Source: a bacterium (GTDB lineage Bacteria; Methylomirabilota; Methylomirabilia; Methylomirabilales; 2-02-FULL-66-22). Taken from it: DNA of 42,282 bases. Both the position numbers and the translations under genes were made by a program. The number at the start of each line of letters is the position of its first letter. Position 1 is the stretch's first letter. Of the stretch, positions 25,045-33,774 are shown in pieces. The stretch is from positions 1 to 42,282 of the forward strand of contig JAKPQH010000020.1 in assembly GCA_029580855.1 (NCBI GenBank), read 5' to 3'. The notes below the pieces were generated by a model. It was given only the letters and a program-made list of their open reading frames with translations, searched no databases and was not told the origin of the DNA.

Positions 25045-26604
25045 CTACTTCTCGAACCAGGTGTTCCAGAGAAACGCCAGGTTCATGTTGGTGTAGCCCT
25101 TCACGTAGTTCTTGTGGATGCGCAGGGTGAAGAAGTCGCCCATCTTGATGTTCACGGCGTTCTCGTAGAAGAAGGTCTGGATCTGCTGCCAGATCTTGTA
25201 CCGGTCGTCGAACTTGGGCGTGGAGGCAAGCTTCAGCATGAGGGCGTCCAGCTCCGGGAAGCACGCCCATCCGGGCCAACCGCAGGTCAGGGACATGAAC
25301 TCCGCCGGGTCGGAGGTCAAGCCCATTCCCGTCGTGAATATCTCGTAGGCATCGGGATTGGTCCGTCGCTGGACCACGCTGGCCCAGTCCATCACCTGCA
25401 GGTCGACGTTAAAGCCGACCTCCTTCAGTTGCTGGGCGCCGATGACGGCGGACTGGTACATCCACTCGTACTCTTTGGTGCACATCCAGCGGATCGTCTC
25501 TCCCTTGTACCCCGCCTCCCGCATCAGTCGCTTGGCCTTCTCGGCGTTCCCTTGGTCGTACAGCTCCTTGCCGGCGTCCGACCACCAAACCGTCTCCTTG
25601 AACAGGATCGCCGGGTCCACGCGGTAGAACTCGGGGCGCCCGACGGCGTTCGTCATGATCGGCTTCATGGACAGCGCGGCCTGGACCGCCTGGCGCATGG
25701 TCTTGTTCGTGAAGATCCCCTTCTTCTTGTTGAACACCCCGATGATCCACTCCTTAGGCTTGACGATGAGCGTCGCGATCTGCGGGTCCGCCTTCAGGCG
25801 ATCGTAGGCGTCAGGGCTGATCCAGTCGCTGAAATCCAGCTCTCCCGTCTGTACCATGGTCACCCGCTGCGCCTGCTCGGGCACCGGGATCATCAGGATC
25901 TCGTCGAAGTACGCGACCTTCTTGCCGCCGAAGCCGTTCGGCGCATCCGCGCGCGCCGTGTACTTGTCGAAGCGCTTGAGCCGGATGTGCCGGTCGGGTT
26001 TGTGCTCCACGAACTGGAAGGGTCCCGTGCCGATGTAGGTCTTCACCGGCCCCTTGATGCCGACCTCGTCCACCACCTCCTTGGGATAGATGAACGAGCG
26101 GCCGTTCCACGTGAGCAGGGCCGGGACCACCGCGGACCCGCCCTTCAGCGTGATCCGAACCTTGTACTTGTCCACCCCTTCCACCTTCTCCACGTTGCGG
26201 TAGAAGCTCTTTCCGTTGGTGGCGACCTGACCCCACCGGTCGAGCGACGCCACCACGTCGGCGGACGTCATCTCCTTCCCGTTGTGAAACAGAACGCCCT
26301 TGCGGAGGGCGATCTCATACGCTTTCAGATCGTTGCTCGTGGTGTACCCCTCCGCCAGGTCCGGGATGATCTCGTATTTGGCTCCCTGGGTGAACAGGGT
26401 CTCCAGCCAGTGGGACCCCACCGTCATGACTACGGTCGCGGTGGCCCAGTGGGGGTCAAGCGTCGGCGGCTCGCCCTCCAGGGCAAACCGCATCGTTCCC
26501 CCGACCCTGGGCTGGCCGGCCCCGACCGGCGAGGGCAGAGCCCCGAGCAGGACCAGGGACACGACACATAGCGCCGTCAGCCTCCGCCTCCACCGTTGCT
26601 CCAT
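25045..26604 (-). CDS. ABC transporter substrate-binding protein, peptide family 5
   Basis: A 519-residue periplasmic peptide-type binding protein. A signal peptide (about 8-29, ending PSPVGAG) is followed by QPRVGGTMRFALEGEPPTLDPHWATATV. Family stretches are LAEGYTTSNDLKAYEIALRKGVLFHNGKEMTSADVVASLDRW, IGTGPFQFVEHKPDRHIRLKRFDKY, and NKTMRQAVQAALSMKPIM. GGAGG lies before the ATG. Two peptidase genes (M55 and C69) precede it on the same strand, so a peptide ligand, possibly containing D-amino acids, is likely. No lipobox is seen. Confidence 0.94.
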   Translation of the reverse strand: MEQRWRRRLTALCVVSLVLLGALPSPVGAGQPRVGGTMRFALEGEPPTLDPHWATATVVMTVGSHWLETLFTQGAKYEIIPDLAEGYTTSNDLKAYEIALRKGVLFHNGKEMTSADVVASLDRWGQVATNGKSFYRNVEKVEGVDKYKVRITLKGGSAVVPALLTWNGRSFIYPKEVVDEVGIKGPVKTYIGTGPFQFVEHKPDRHIRLKRFDKYTARADAPNGFGGKKVAYFDEILMIPVPEQAQRVTMVQTGELDFSDWISPDAYDRLKADPQIATLIVKPKEWIIGVFNKKKGIFTNKTMRQAVQAALSMKPIMTNAVGRPEFYRVDPAILFKETVWWSDAGKELYDQGNAEKAKRLMREAGYKGETIRWMCTKEYEWMYQSAVIGAQQLKEVGFNVDLQVMDWASVVQRRTNPDAYEIFTTGMGLTSDPAEFMSLTCGWPGWACFPELDALMLKLASTPKFDDRYKIWQQIQTFFYENAVNIKMGDFFTLRIHKNYVKGYTNMNLAFLWNTWFEK

Positions 26605-26634
26605 CGCGCGCCTCCTCTCTGCTGCGGTTTGCGC

Positions 26635-27480
26635 TTACAGCCGATCTTGCTGGACGTAATTGCCCTGGGCGATCAGCTGAAAAATCCAGCCCATGTGGTA
26701 GACGGTCCGATAGTCCTCGTGTCGGTAGGCGATGCTGCGCGGCCCGGTGCGCTTCACCCCGGGGATGAAGCTGGAGGCCGTGGCCGCGGTGACGGCCAGG
26801 AACTCGATCTCCATCTCTACCGGAGAGACGAAGCGGAACGGCGCGAACCGCGACGCGTTGCGGGTCGCCTCCGCGGCGGCCTCCCACAGTTCGCGCTGGG
26901 TCACGTTCGGACTCTTCATCCACGCCGCATAGCGATCGAGGCCGCGCTTCGTCGCCACGCACAGGACGTCGCCCAGCGCCTCCCGTCCTTCTCGGCAGGT
27001 CTGCTCGTCCCCGACGACCAGGGCCACGGGCACGCCGTGGTATCCGGCCAGCGCAGCGTTCATGTGCAGCTCGCCGACCGTCTGCCCATTGATCCGGACC
27101 CGATAGAATTCGTTGATAAACGTATGGGCGAGCACCCCTTCGTGATGAATCCCCGCGCCGCTATGGGTGAAGAGGAAGGCGGCCTCGCATCCACTGTCCA
27201 CCCCGCACATGTGAAGATCGGGTTTGATGCGGCCGCTGATGAACTCCACCTGGGCGGGAAGATGATCCGCCATCAGGTTGATCATCGTGCCGTGGGACTC
27301 GTTGAGCAGAACCCGATCGGCCCCGCCCGCCAGCGCGCCCTGCACCAGGGCATCCACGTCGGCTTGCCAGCGCTGCCGGAGGCGCTCGAATTCCGGGCTC
27401 TGCCCCATCGTCACCTGTCGGGGCGAGACGATCCCCGTGGCGCCCTCAAAATCGACGGATATGTAAATCGTCTTGGGCAT
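26635..27480 (-). CDS. M55 family D-aminopeptidase (DppA-like)
   Basis: A 281-residue zinc aminopeptidase related to Bacillus DppA. Metal and catalytic landmarks seen: SVDFEG near the N-terminus (Asp and Glu ligands), LLNESHGTM (His), FLFTHSGAGIHHEGVLAHTF (His residues), and VGELHMNAALAGYHGVPVALVVGDE. The start at 27480 has GGAGGAGG just upstream; the longer frame is not supported. DppA releases N-terminal D-amino acids and in Bacillus heads a dipeptide-permease operon. Here it is likewise next to a dipeptide-type importer, pointing to uptake and hydrolysis of D-Ala-type or cell-wall-derived peptides in the cytosol. Confidence 0.93.
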   Translation of the reverse strand: MPKTIYISVDFEGATGIVSPRQVTMGQSPEFERLRQRWQADVDALVQGALAGGADRVLLNESHGTMINLMADHLPAQVEFISGRIKPDLHMCGVDSGCEAAFLFTHSGAGIHHEGVLAHTFINEFYRVRINGQTVGELHMNAALAGYHGVPVALVVGDEQTCREGREALGDVLCVATKRGLDRYAAWMKSPNVTQRELWEAAAEATRNASRFAPFRFVSPVEMEIEFLAVTAATASSFIPGVKRTGPRSIAYRHEDYRTVYHMGWIFQLIAQGNYVQQDRL

Positions 27481-27845
27481 CTCCTCCTCCGTGCGTGCGA
27501 CACAGCGCGCGTGGCAAGCTCGGGACGGGACAAGGGCGGCGCGAGCCTTCTCGAAATGTCCGCCGACGGCCCTCGGCGTCACACCACACGGACCCGATCA
27601 TGCCCGTCCGCCCCAGCCGATTCTTGCGCGCGGACGGGAGATTTGGCTACCATGCCGCAGACCGCGTCGGCCGTCAAGGGCGTTGTCCCGGGTGGTCTGA
27701 CGCGTGGACGCATGTTCGGGTTGCCCCGCCGTTCCCGTGACGGCTTTCGTCGGCGCTACACACACCGGCCGCGCCCATCCTCCGTCTCGCCTGCGCTCTC
27801 CACCGCCCCCGTAGCCAAGGCGTACCCCCTTCGGCGTCGGGTCTG
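27481..27845. other. Spacer between the C69 and M55 genes
   Basis: About 365 bp with no gene-like frame. I cannot identify a clear promoter or terminator, so it is uncertain whether the two peptidase genes share a transcript. Confidence 0.4.
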
Positions 27846-29128
27846 TCAATCGGGACGCCAACGCGCGGGCCCCGCACCCTGCGTCTTGATCTTTTCGAGC
27901 AACGCCTGCGTTTGCATGAGCATACGTTTCACCCAGCCGGAAAGCCGCGCGGCCGCGCCGCTCCTGTCGCGCGTCCACACCTCCAGCATCTCGGTTTCCA
28001 GCGCGCCCCAGACATCTTGGACTATCGGCGTGAAGACCTGCGGATTCTCCATGACCGCGTCGCTCAGCGCCTTCAAGACCCACCACGCCGAGGCCGGGTC
28101 CGGATGACCCACCCCCGTGGTCAGCGGATCGGGAAGGGGGGTCGCCAGATCGACGGGGAGGAACACACTCGTACACGGGGTCGAGAGGCTGCACCAGATG
28201 CCCATGGGGATCGCCTTGTCGTTCGGCAGGTCCACCACCATGCCGGCGGCGGTGGCCGAAACCCCGGGGTTGGTGTGCATGCAGACGGACCAGGCGCGCG
28301 GATCGCCATCCCGGCGCCCGGGCTGGTGAATCGTCCCGCCCTCGTAGTGGTCCCGCAGGTGGCGCATGAGCGAGCCGACGGTGGCCGGGCCTCGGCGGTG
28401 AGGAATCGGCAGCTTGCGGCGAGGCGCGCCTCGCCGCGATACCGCACGGCGGGATCCTCGACGGCGCGGCGGAAATCGAAGGCGTCCGACGTCGGCCACC
28501 AGCCCCGCTGGCGAGCGTACGCTTCCGCGCCGGCCGAGACCTCGTCCCAGTCGCGCTCGACCGAATAGACGTTGGAGATGGCCGCCCGGCCTCGCACGCG
28601 CTTGGCTGCCCAGTGTCGGCCAAAAGTCTCGATCACCCAGGCCTCATCCGGGTCGGCAACGATGAAGCCGTTGTGATACCGCACATCCTCGCCGACTCGC
28701 GCGCTCCCGCCCTGTCCATGATGTTCGAGCAGGTCGATGATGACACGCTTGGCCTCCGACGCCGTGCGCCCCCGCTCCAGGCCCAACCGAACCAGATCCA
28801 TGCCGAGAAGCCCCACGGCGCCTGGCAGCTCGCGGGCATGCAGGGCCTCGTTGCCGATGGCGACTCTGCACTCGTTGACCCCGTGCTCGAAGCCCCACAA
28901 CCACCACGGACGACTGCCCAGGACGGCCAGCGTTTCCGGGACCTGCGGGATTTCGATATATTGGCACCGCAGTGTGGCGCCGTGCGAATGGCGCAGGCGG
29001 GGCGCCTGGAAGAGCGGCTGGCATTCCGTCGGCGGGCGGTCGCTGTTCTTGGCGAACAGGGTGTGGCCGTCCCGCGTAGACGGACCGAGGAGGACCAGGG
29101 TATCGCAGCTCGCCTCACATAGGGTCAT
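27846..29128 (-). pseudogene. C69 family dipeptidase (secernin-like) with a frameshift
   Basis: An N-terminal-nucleophile hydrolase. The 5' part starts at 29128 (AGAGGAG upstream) with MTLCEASCDTLVLLGPSTRDGHTLFAKNSDRPP, where Cys8 in CDT is the expected nucleophile exposed by self-processing. It continues through FEHGVNECRVAIGNEAL and RYHNGFIVADPDEAWVIETFG. Near 28384-28392 the frame breaks; the second frame takes over exactly with TVGSLMRHLRDHYEGGTIH...VCMHTNPGVSATAAGMVVDLPN and runs to a normal end. The total length fits a full C69 protein once one base is restored. It may be a recent mutation or a sequencing/assembly error. Its place before the M55-ABC operon suggests a peptide-degrading role. 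Confidence 0.82.
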
Positions 29129-29176
29129 GCGCACTCCTCTCGCTGTCTTTCCCGCCGCGCGTCTACACGTTGGTAC

Positions 29177-29207
29177 AGTATAGCAGACACCCAGGGAGGC
29201 GTGTCCA
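29177..29207 (-). promoter_or_regulatory. Candidate promoter for the C69 gene
   Basis: On the minus strand TGGACA (29202-29207) and TATACT (29177-29182) with a long 19-bp spacer. Good hexamers, suboptimal spacing. Confidence 0.35.
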
Positions 29208-29366
29208 GCGTGCGGCGATCGGCGATTGCCACACGGATCGCCGGGTTTGGATGGCAGTCGCGTCCCGCCCGGGTCGTTCTTTGACTGCCGTCCGCCGCGG
29301 CGTCGTCCCCGGGCTGGCGTCCGTGGGGACTTTGGGCTAACATGGCGGGCGGCGACGGCCGGCATG

Positions 29367-29382
29367 GTTCGGCACACCGAAC
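29367..29382. promoter_or_regulatory. Inverted repeat before the DapA-like gene
   Basis: GTTCGG-CACA-CCGAAC, a perfect 6-4-6 inverted repeat ending 18 bases before the start codon at 29401. It could be an operator or a small leader hairpin. The divergent control region is 29129-29400. Confidence 0.35.
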
Positions 29383-29400
29383 GCAGAAAGGGAGCGGCAC

Positions 29401-30333
29401 ATGGACCCCGCAACGACCTTCCACGGAATCATCCCCGCCAATCTTCTGCCCTTCCGTCCGGATTTCTCCATCGATGAGACCGGATACCGCCGCCACCTCT
29501 GCTGGCTCGCGGCTGTCCCGGGGGTCACGGCCATCACATGCAACGGGCACGCGGCGGAGGTGTCGTCGCTCACGCGCGAGGAGCGGCAGCGGGCGTTGGC
29601 CATCGCCGGCGAGGAGGTGGGAAGTCGGGTGCGATTGATCGCCGGGATCTTTGCCGAGGGTACCCTGGAGGCCGCGACCTTGGCCAAGGATGCGAAGGCG
29701 GGGGGAGCCGCCGGCATCCTGGTTTTCCCCCCGACACTGTTCATGTGGGGCGCGCAGCTTCGGCCGGAGATGGCGTTCCGCCATTTCGCGGCCATCGCCG
29801 ACGCCGTCGATATCCCCATGATCGTGTTCCAGTACCCGCCGGCGATGGGGATCGGTTACAGTCCCGAGACGCTGGCAAAGCTCGCCGAGATCCCGCAGAT
29901 CGCGGCCGTCAAGGATTGGAGCAACGACATCGTGGCGTTCGAGCGGAACCTCCGCGCCGTCCGGGCGACGGGGCGCAGGATCGCCATGCTCAGCAGCTAC
30001 AGCGCGTCGCTGTTGGCCACCTTTGTCCTGGGCGCGGATGGGACGATTTCGGGAATGGGCAGCGTTGCCGCGGACCTGCAGGCGGAACTCTTCGACGCCG
30101 TCCGGCGCGGCGACCTGGACGCGGCCAAAAAAGTCAACGATCGCCTGCGTCCGCTTGCGGAGGCGTTCTACTGTCCGCCCGTTCTCGACCAGCACAACCG
30201 GATGAAGGAAGCGCTGGTCATGTTGGGGCGACTCGAGCGGGCGGTCGTGCGCCCGCCCCTGCAGTCATTGACCGACCCGGAGCGGCGGCGGATTCACGCG
30301 GCGCTGGTGCTGGCGGGACTGCTGCCGGCTTGA
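29401..30333 (+). CDS. Dihydrodipicolinate synthase/N-acetylneuraminate lyase family protein
   Basis: A 310-residue TIM-barrel class-I aldolase. Schiff-base Lys171 (IAAVKDW) and Tyr145 (FQYPP) are present. The substrate loop that is GTTGE in DapA reads CNGHAAE (47-53), so it should not be a lysine-pathway DapA; many catabolic lyases and dehydratases of this family (sugar acids, keto-acids, hydroxyproline) have such changes. GGGAGCGGCAC precedes the ATG. It is followed after 35 bp by a DUF362 gene and closed by an intrinsic terminator, forming a two-gene unit. Confidence 0.92.
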   Translation: MDPATTFHGIIPANLLPFRPDFSIDETGYRRHLCWLAAVPGVTAITCNGHAAEVSSLTREERQRALAIAGEEVGSRVRLIAGIFAEGTLEAATLAKDAKAGGAAGILVFPPTLFMWGAQLRPEMAFRHFAAIADAVDIPMIVFQYPPAMGIGYSPETLAKLAEIPQIAAVKDWSNDIVAFERNLRAVRATGRRIAMLSSYSASLLATFVLGADGTISGMGSVAADLQAELFDAVRRGDLDAAKKVNDRLRPLAEAFYCPPVLDQHNRMKEALVMLGRLERAVVRPPLQSLTDPERRRIHAALVLAGLLPA

Positions 30334-30368
30334 AGACGGGGAGCTCGAAGCGTATCGGAGGAGGCGGA

Positions 30369-31523
30369 ATGACCACAGTGTCCATCGTCAGAGTGGCAGG
30401 GAAGGATCGAACGCAGGTGACCGCGGGCGTGCGGCGGGCGATAGCGATGGCCGGGGGGATGGACGACGTGATCCGCCCGGGCATGCGGGTGATGATCAAG
30501 CCCAACATGGTCGCGCCGCCCCCCTCGGCGGAGGTCGGCGCCTGCACCTCCCCGCTGGTGTGCCAGGCGGTGGCGGACGTGGTGACGGAGCTGGGGGCGC
30601 GCCCGATCATTGCCGAGTCGTCGGCCAGGGGCGCCGACACGGAAGCCGCCTACCGGATCATGGGCTATGACGCGCTGCGCGCGCAGGGCTACGACGTCGT
30701 GGATCTGAAGCAGGACAAGACGGTGCGGGTGCCGCTCGCCGACGGTCGCGTGCTCGGCGACATCACCACGTTCGACTTGGTCACCCGCATGGACGCCATC
30801 GTCAGCGTGCCGATCCTGAAGACGCACGACCAGGGACAGATCACGCTGGCCCTGAAGAACCTGAAGGGGCTGGTGATCGACGCCGACAAGCGGCGCATCC
30901 ATCAGCTCGGCATGTTTGAAGGCACCGTCGATCTGGTGAGCCACTTCAAGCCGGTCTTTGCCGTCGTGGATGCGATCGTCGGCCAGGAGGGGATGGGGCC
31001 GCTCCTGGGCCTCCCGGTGGAGATGGGGCTGGTGATGGCGGGGCGAGACCTCGTGGCGGTGGATGCCATCGCCGGGCGCGTCATGGGATTCGCGCCCGCC
31101 GAGGTGCCCATCACCGTCGCCGCGGCGGCGCGGGGGCTGGGCACGATGGAGGAGACCGCGATCCGGGTCGTGGGGGAACCCGTGGCCTCGGTGGCCCGGC
31201 GGTTCGTCCGCGCCGAGGAGGACCACCGGATCGACGCCGAAGGGATCAGCATCGTCCACAGCCAGGGCACGTGCACCGGCTGCCGCAACGGGCTGCTCAG
31301 CTCGCTCTTCGATATGCGGGCGGACGGGTCACTGGCCAAGGCCCGCGGGCTCACCATCGTCGCCGGGCCGACCCCGCTTCCGGCGGGCGTTCCGCAGGAG
31401 TATCTGATCGGCATCGGAAGCTGCGCCTTGCCCGAGGCGAAAAACTTGCCGAGCTTCGTAAAGGGCTGCCCCCCGAACAACGTGGACATCATCCGCGCCC
31501 TGACCGAGGAGCGGCCCGCGTAG
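30369..31523 (+). CDS. DUF362 domain protein (putative Fe-S centre protein)
   Basis: A 384-residue protein of unknown biochemical function. The DUF362 core is evident: RPGMRVMIKPNMV (37-49), IIAESSARGADTEAAYRIMG (80-99), MDAIVSVPILKTHDQGQITLALKNLKGLV (141-169), and AVVDAIVGQEGMGP with VDAIAGRVMGF. The C-terminal part holds four Cys, CTGC (302, 305), Cys352 and Cys367, which could bind one Fe-S cluster. GGAGGAGG precedes the ATG. No signal peptide. Co-transcribed with the DapA-like enzyme; the coupling suggests a shared catabolic step, which I cannot name. Confidence 0.9.
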   Translation: MTTVSIVRVAGKDRTQVTAGVRRAIAMAGGMDDVIRPGMRVMIKPNMVAPPPSAEVGACTSPLVCQAVADVVTELGARPIIAESSARGADTEAAYRIMGYDALRAQGYDVVDLKQDKTVRVPLADGRVLGDITTFDLVTRMDAIVSVPILKTHDQGQITLALKNLKGLVIDADKRRIHQLGMFEGTVDLVSHFKPVFAVVDAIVGQEGMGPLLGLPVEMGLVMAGRDLVAVDAIAGRVMGFAPAEVPITVAAAARGLGTMEETAIRVVGEPVASVARRFVRAEEDHRIDAEGISIVHSQGTCTGCRNGLLSSLFDMRADGSLAKARGLTIVAGPTPLPAGVPQEYLIGIGSCALPEAKNLPSFVKGCPPNNVDIIRALTEERPA

Positions 31524-31533
31524 GCCGCCCGGC

Positions 31534-31559
31534 CGAGGCCCGCGGTGGGCCTCGCTTTT
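31534..31559 (+). terminator. Rho-independent terminator after the DUF362 gene
   Basis: CGAGGCCC paired with GGGCCTCG around a 5-base loop (GCGGT), then GCTTTT. It starts 11 bases past the stop codon and separates this unit from the MaoC unit. Confidence 0.85.
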
Positions 31560-31561
31560 AA

Positions 31562-31609
31562 GTCGAAACCGACCTTTCGACTTGACAGGCACGACCCCCG
31601 CGGAATACT
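31562..31609 (+). promoter_or_regulatory. Promoter of the MaoC-FAD unit with upstream inverted repeat
   Basis: Consensus TTGACA (31582-31587), a 16-bp spacer and AATACT (31604-31609), so transcription starts near 31616. Immediately before the -35 is a perfect 7-6-7 inverted repeat, GTCGAAA-N6-TTTCGAC (31562-31581). The 15-base string TTTCGACTTGACAGG recurs in the promoter-like region at 41992-42006. Confidence 0.65.
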
Positions 31610-31633
31610 CTCTGCCACATGAAGACATGATGT

Positions 31634-31648
31634 TGCCACGATGTGGCA
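31634..31648. promoter_or_regulatory. Candidate IclR-family operator (MaoC promoter)
   Basis: TGCCACGATGTGGCA, a 7-1-7 palindrome with one mismatched pair, at about +18 to +32 from the predicted start. Only one base differs from the site in front of the IclR gene (40573-40587). Confidence 0.65.
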
Positions 31649-31841
31649 CTCGACGACGCGGGCGGGTGCTGCCGCTTCCCGCTGGAGCTCTCCGGCGGCC
31701 GGGCCGCTGTCCGGCGCCTGCCGCAGGCCTCCGGGGGGCGCACCGGCGAGATCCCCCAAGCCCCGGATACACGCAGGAAGAGCGCGCCCGTCTTCGACAC
31801 GCCCATGCGGTCCGAGGCCACGCCTGCCGGAGGAGGTGTCC

Positions 31842-32288
31842 ATGCAGACGCGCCGAACGCGCATCCAGGACTATGCCATCGGAGATCAGGCGAGATTCAC
31901 CAAGACGGTCACGGAAACGGATGCGGCGCTGTTCAGCGCCATCTCCGGCGACTTCTACCCGATGCACTTCAACGAGGAGCTGGCACGCCGAACCCGGTTC
32001 GGCGGACGCATCGCCCACGGAGCCATCGCCGTCGGGCTCATTTCCACGGTCCTTGGGGTTCCCCTCCAGGGCCCCGGTACCTGCGCCGCGGTCATCCGGG
32101 AGCTGCACTTCGACTTCACCGCGCCGGTGCGCTTCGGCGACACCCTCACGGCCGAGGCGACGGTCCAGGAAGTGATTTCTGCGCGCCACCAGGTGGAACT
32201 GGCGGTGGCCTGCCGGAACCAACGCGACGAGGTAGTGCTCCGCGGCCGAGCGGTCCTAAAGGTCCTGAAGGAAGTCGTGACGGAATAG
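31842..32288 (+). CDS. MaoC/R-specific enoyl-CoA hydratase family protein
   Basis: A 148-residue single hot-dog domain. The hydratase-2 motif is complete: SGDFYPMHFNEELARRTRFGGRIAHG (35-60) with catalytic Asp37 and His42 and the closing HG. It should hydrate or dehydrate a short acyl-CoA (R-specific) in the cytosol. I start at 31842 (MQTRRTRIQDYAIGD), preceded by GGAGGAGG, rather than at frame-consistent codons nearer the operator. Leader length is about 225 bases. Followed after 54 bp by an FAD-dependent oxidoreductase. Confidence 0.93.
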   Translation: MQTRRTRIQDYAIGDQARFTKTVTETDAALFSAISGDFYPMHFNEELARRTRFGGRIAHGAIAVGLISTVLGVPLQGPGTCAAVIRELHFDFTAPVRFGDTLTAEATVQEVISARHQVELAVACRNQRDEVVLRGRAVLKVLKEVVTE

Positions 32289-32342
32289 CCTCCGAAGAGA
32301 CCTACACCATGGAGCCCCGCGGCGGCGGGCGGGAGGAACCCG

Positions 32343-33593
32343 ATGAGCTGGATCGTCGAGCCGGAACGCAAGACCCCTGTCGTGGCAGCGACGGATGTCC
32401 TCGTCTGTGGCGGCGGATTCGCCGGGGTGGCGGCGGCCGTGTGCGCGGCCAGGAACGGTGCCCGGGTGCTGCTGATCGAGCGGTACGGATTTCTCGGCGG
32501 ACTCGTCACGGGCGGCCTCGTGATCACCACGCCGCCTCTCGACAACGGCATCAATCGAGAGATCGCCGAGCGGCTGCGGCGGAAGCGGGTCTACGCGCCC
32601 CTGCAGAAGCCGGGGGCCGAGATGATCTCGCTCAGGATGCACGCCCTCGATCCCGAGGTGGTGAAGCACGAGCTGCTGCAGATGCTCCGGGAGGCCGGCG
32701 TCGATCTGCTCCTGCACACACTCGTCGTCGGGAGCGTGGTCGAGCAGGGCGCGGTCAGGGGCGTCCTCGTCGAGAACAAGGCCGGCCGGCACGCCATCCG
32801 GGCGAGCCTGACGGTGGACGCCACGGGGGACGCCGACGTGGCGGCGTTTTCCCGCGCCGCGTTCCGGGTGGTCAGAAAGCCGATCACGATGATGTTCAAC
32901 ATGGCGGGTGTGGACATCGACCGGGTCCTGGACCGGGTCGGCAACTGGAGCAACCTCAAAAAAGTGGTCACCGACGCCGTCGCCCAGGGCGAGCTGAAAT
33001 TCGAGCTGGGCACCACGCTGGAATGGGGGACGCCCGGCGTCCACGCCGAATGCCTGCTTCACCCGGGTGAGATCAACGTGTGGTCGGGGAACCTGAAGGG
33101 AGTCGACGCCCTCGACCCGAAGCAGCTCACGGATGCGGAGGCGGTCACGCGGGATCACGTCATGCGGCTGGTGGCGTACCTCCAGGAGCGCGTGCCGGGG
33201 TTCGAGGGCTCGTGGATCGAGCTGACCTCGCCGATCCTCGGCGTGCGCGCCACGCGACAGATTCTCGGCGGGATCTCGCCGGACATGCAGCAGGTCCGGA
33301 ATACCACGTTCGCCGATACCGTGGCCAAGCCGTATGCCGAGGATACCATCCGCCTTCCCTACGGTTCGCTGCTGCCGCAAGGGGCGGAGAACCTGCTGGT
33401 CGCGGGGCGCTGCATCTCCGCGGAAGAAGAAGCCATGGGGCAGCTCCGGCTGATCCCGGTCTGCTCGGCCACCGGCCAGGCGGCGGGAACCGCCGCGGCG
33501 CTGGCGGTCCGGAAGGGCGTCAGCCCCGGGAAGCTGGACGTCGCGGACGTGCAGCGGGTCTTGACCGACCAGGGGGTCGATCTGGGGTTGTGA
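32343..33593 (+). CDS. FAD-dependent oxidoreductase (FAD_oxidored family)
   Basis: A 416-residue flavoprotein. The Rossmann dinucleotide-binding start is VLVCGGGFAGVAAAVCAAR (19-37) with GGGFAG at 23-28 and the acidic end of the fold at VLLIE (42-46). LGGLVTGG (51-58) follows. The C-terminus has the second FAD contact NLLVAGRCISAEEEAMGQLRLIPVCSATGQAAGTAAALAV. Related proteins are often found in carbohydrate, xanthan or organic-acid catabolism, and true substrates are mostly unknown. GGGAGG precedes the ATG. Same transcript as the MaoC gene and likely under the same IclR-type control. Confidence 0.92.
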   Translation: MSWIVEPERKTPVVAATDVLVCGGGFAGVAAAVCAARNGARVLLIERYGFLGGLVTGGLVITTPPLDNGINREIAERLRRKRVYAPLQKPGAEMISLRMHALDPEVVKHELLQMLREAGVDLLLHTLVVGSVVEQGAVRGVLVENKAGRHAIRASLTVDATGDADVAAFSRAAFRVVRKPITMMFNMAGVDIDRVLDRVGNWSNLKKVVTDAVAQGELKFELGTTLEWGTPGVHAECLLHPGEINVWSGNLKGVDALDPKQLTDAEAVTRDHVMRLVAYLQERVPGFEGSWIELTSPILGVRATRQILGGISPDMQQVRNTTFADTVAKPYAEDTIRLPYGSLLPQGAENLLVAGRCISAEEEAMGQLRLIPVCSATGQAAGTAAALAVRKGVSPGKLDVADVQRVLTDQGVDLGL

Positions 33594-33658
33594 GACGCGG
33601 AACGCGATCCCCGGCTCACCGGTGCCGCGGCGGGCGCCACCACGGCACAACGGCAATC

Positions 33659-33690
33659 CGGCCCCGCGAGAGAGGCCTCTCGCGGGGCCG
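33659..33690. terminator. Bidirectional hairpin terminator between converging operons
   Basis: A perfect 14-bp stem (arms 33659-33672 and 33677-33690) with a 4-base loop AGGC, followed by TGGTGTTCTT. It lies between the FAD oxidoreductase stop (33593) and the RidA stop (33775), which converge. The U-tract is weak, so termination may be partly Rho-dependent. Confidence 0.75.
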
Positions 33691-33774
33691 TGGTGTTCTT
33701 GGAGAGCCGGTGCGGCGCCGAGACGCGCCGGGCGAGGGGCGCTCTGTGGCGTCGCCCGGCACGCCGGGACCCCC

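Noticed and set aside
29401..30333. Naming the aldolase dapA
   Set aside because: The GTTGE substrate loop is not conserved and no lysine-pathway gene is adjacent.
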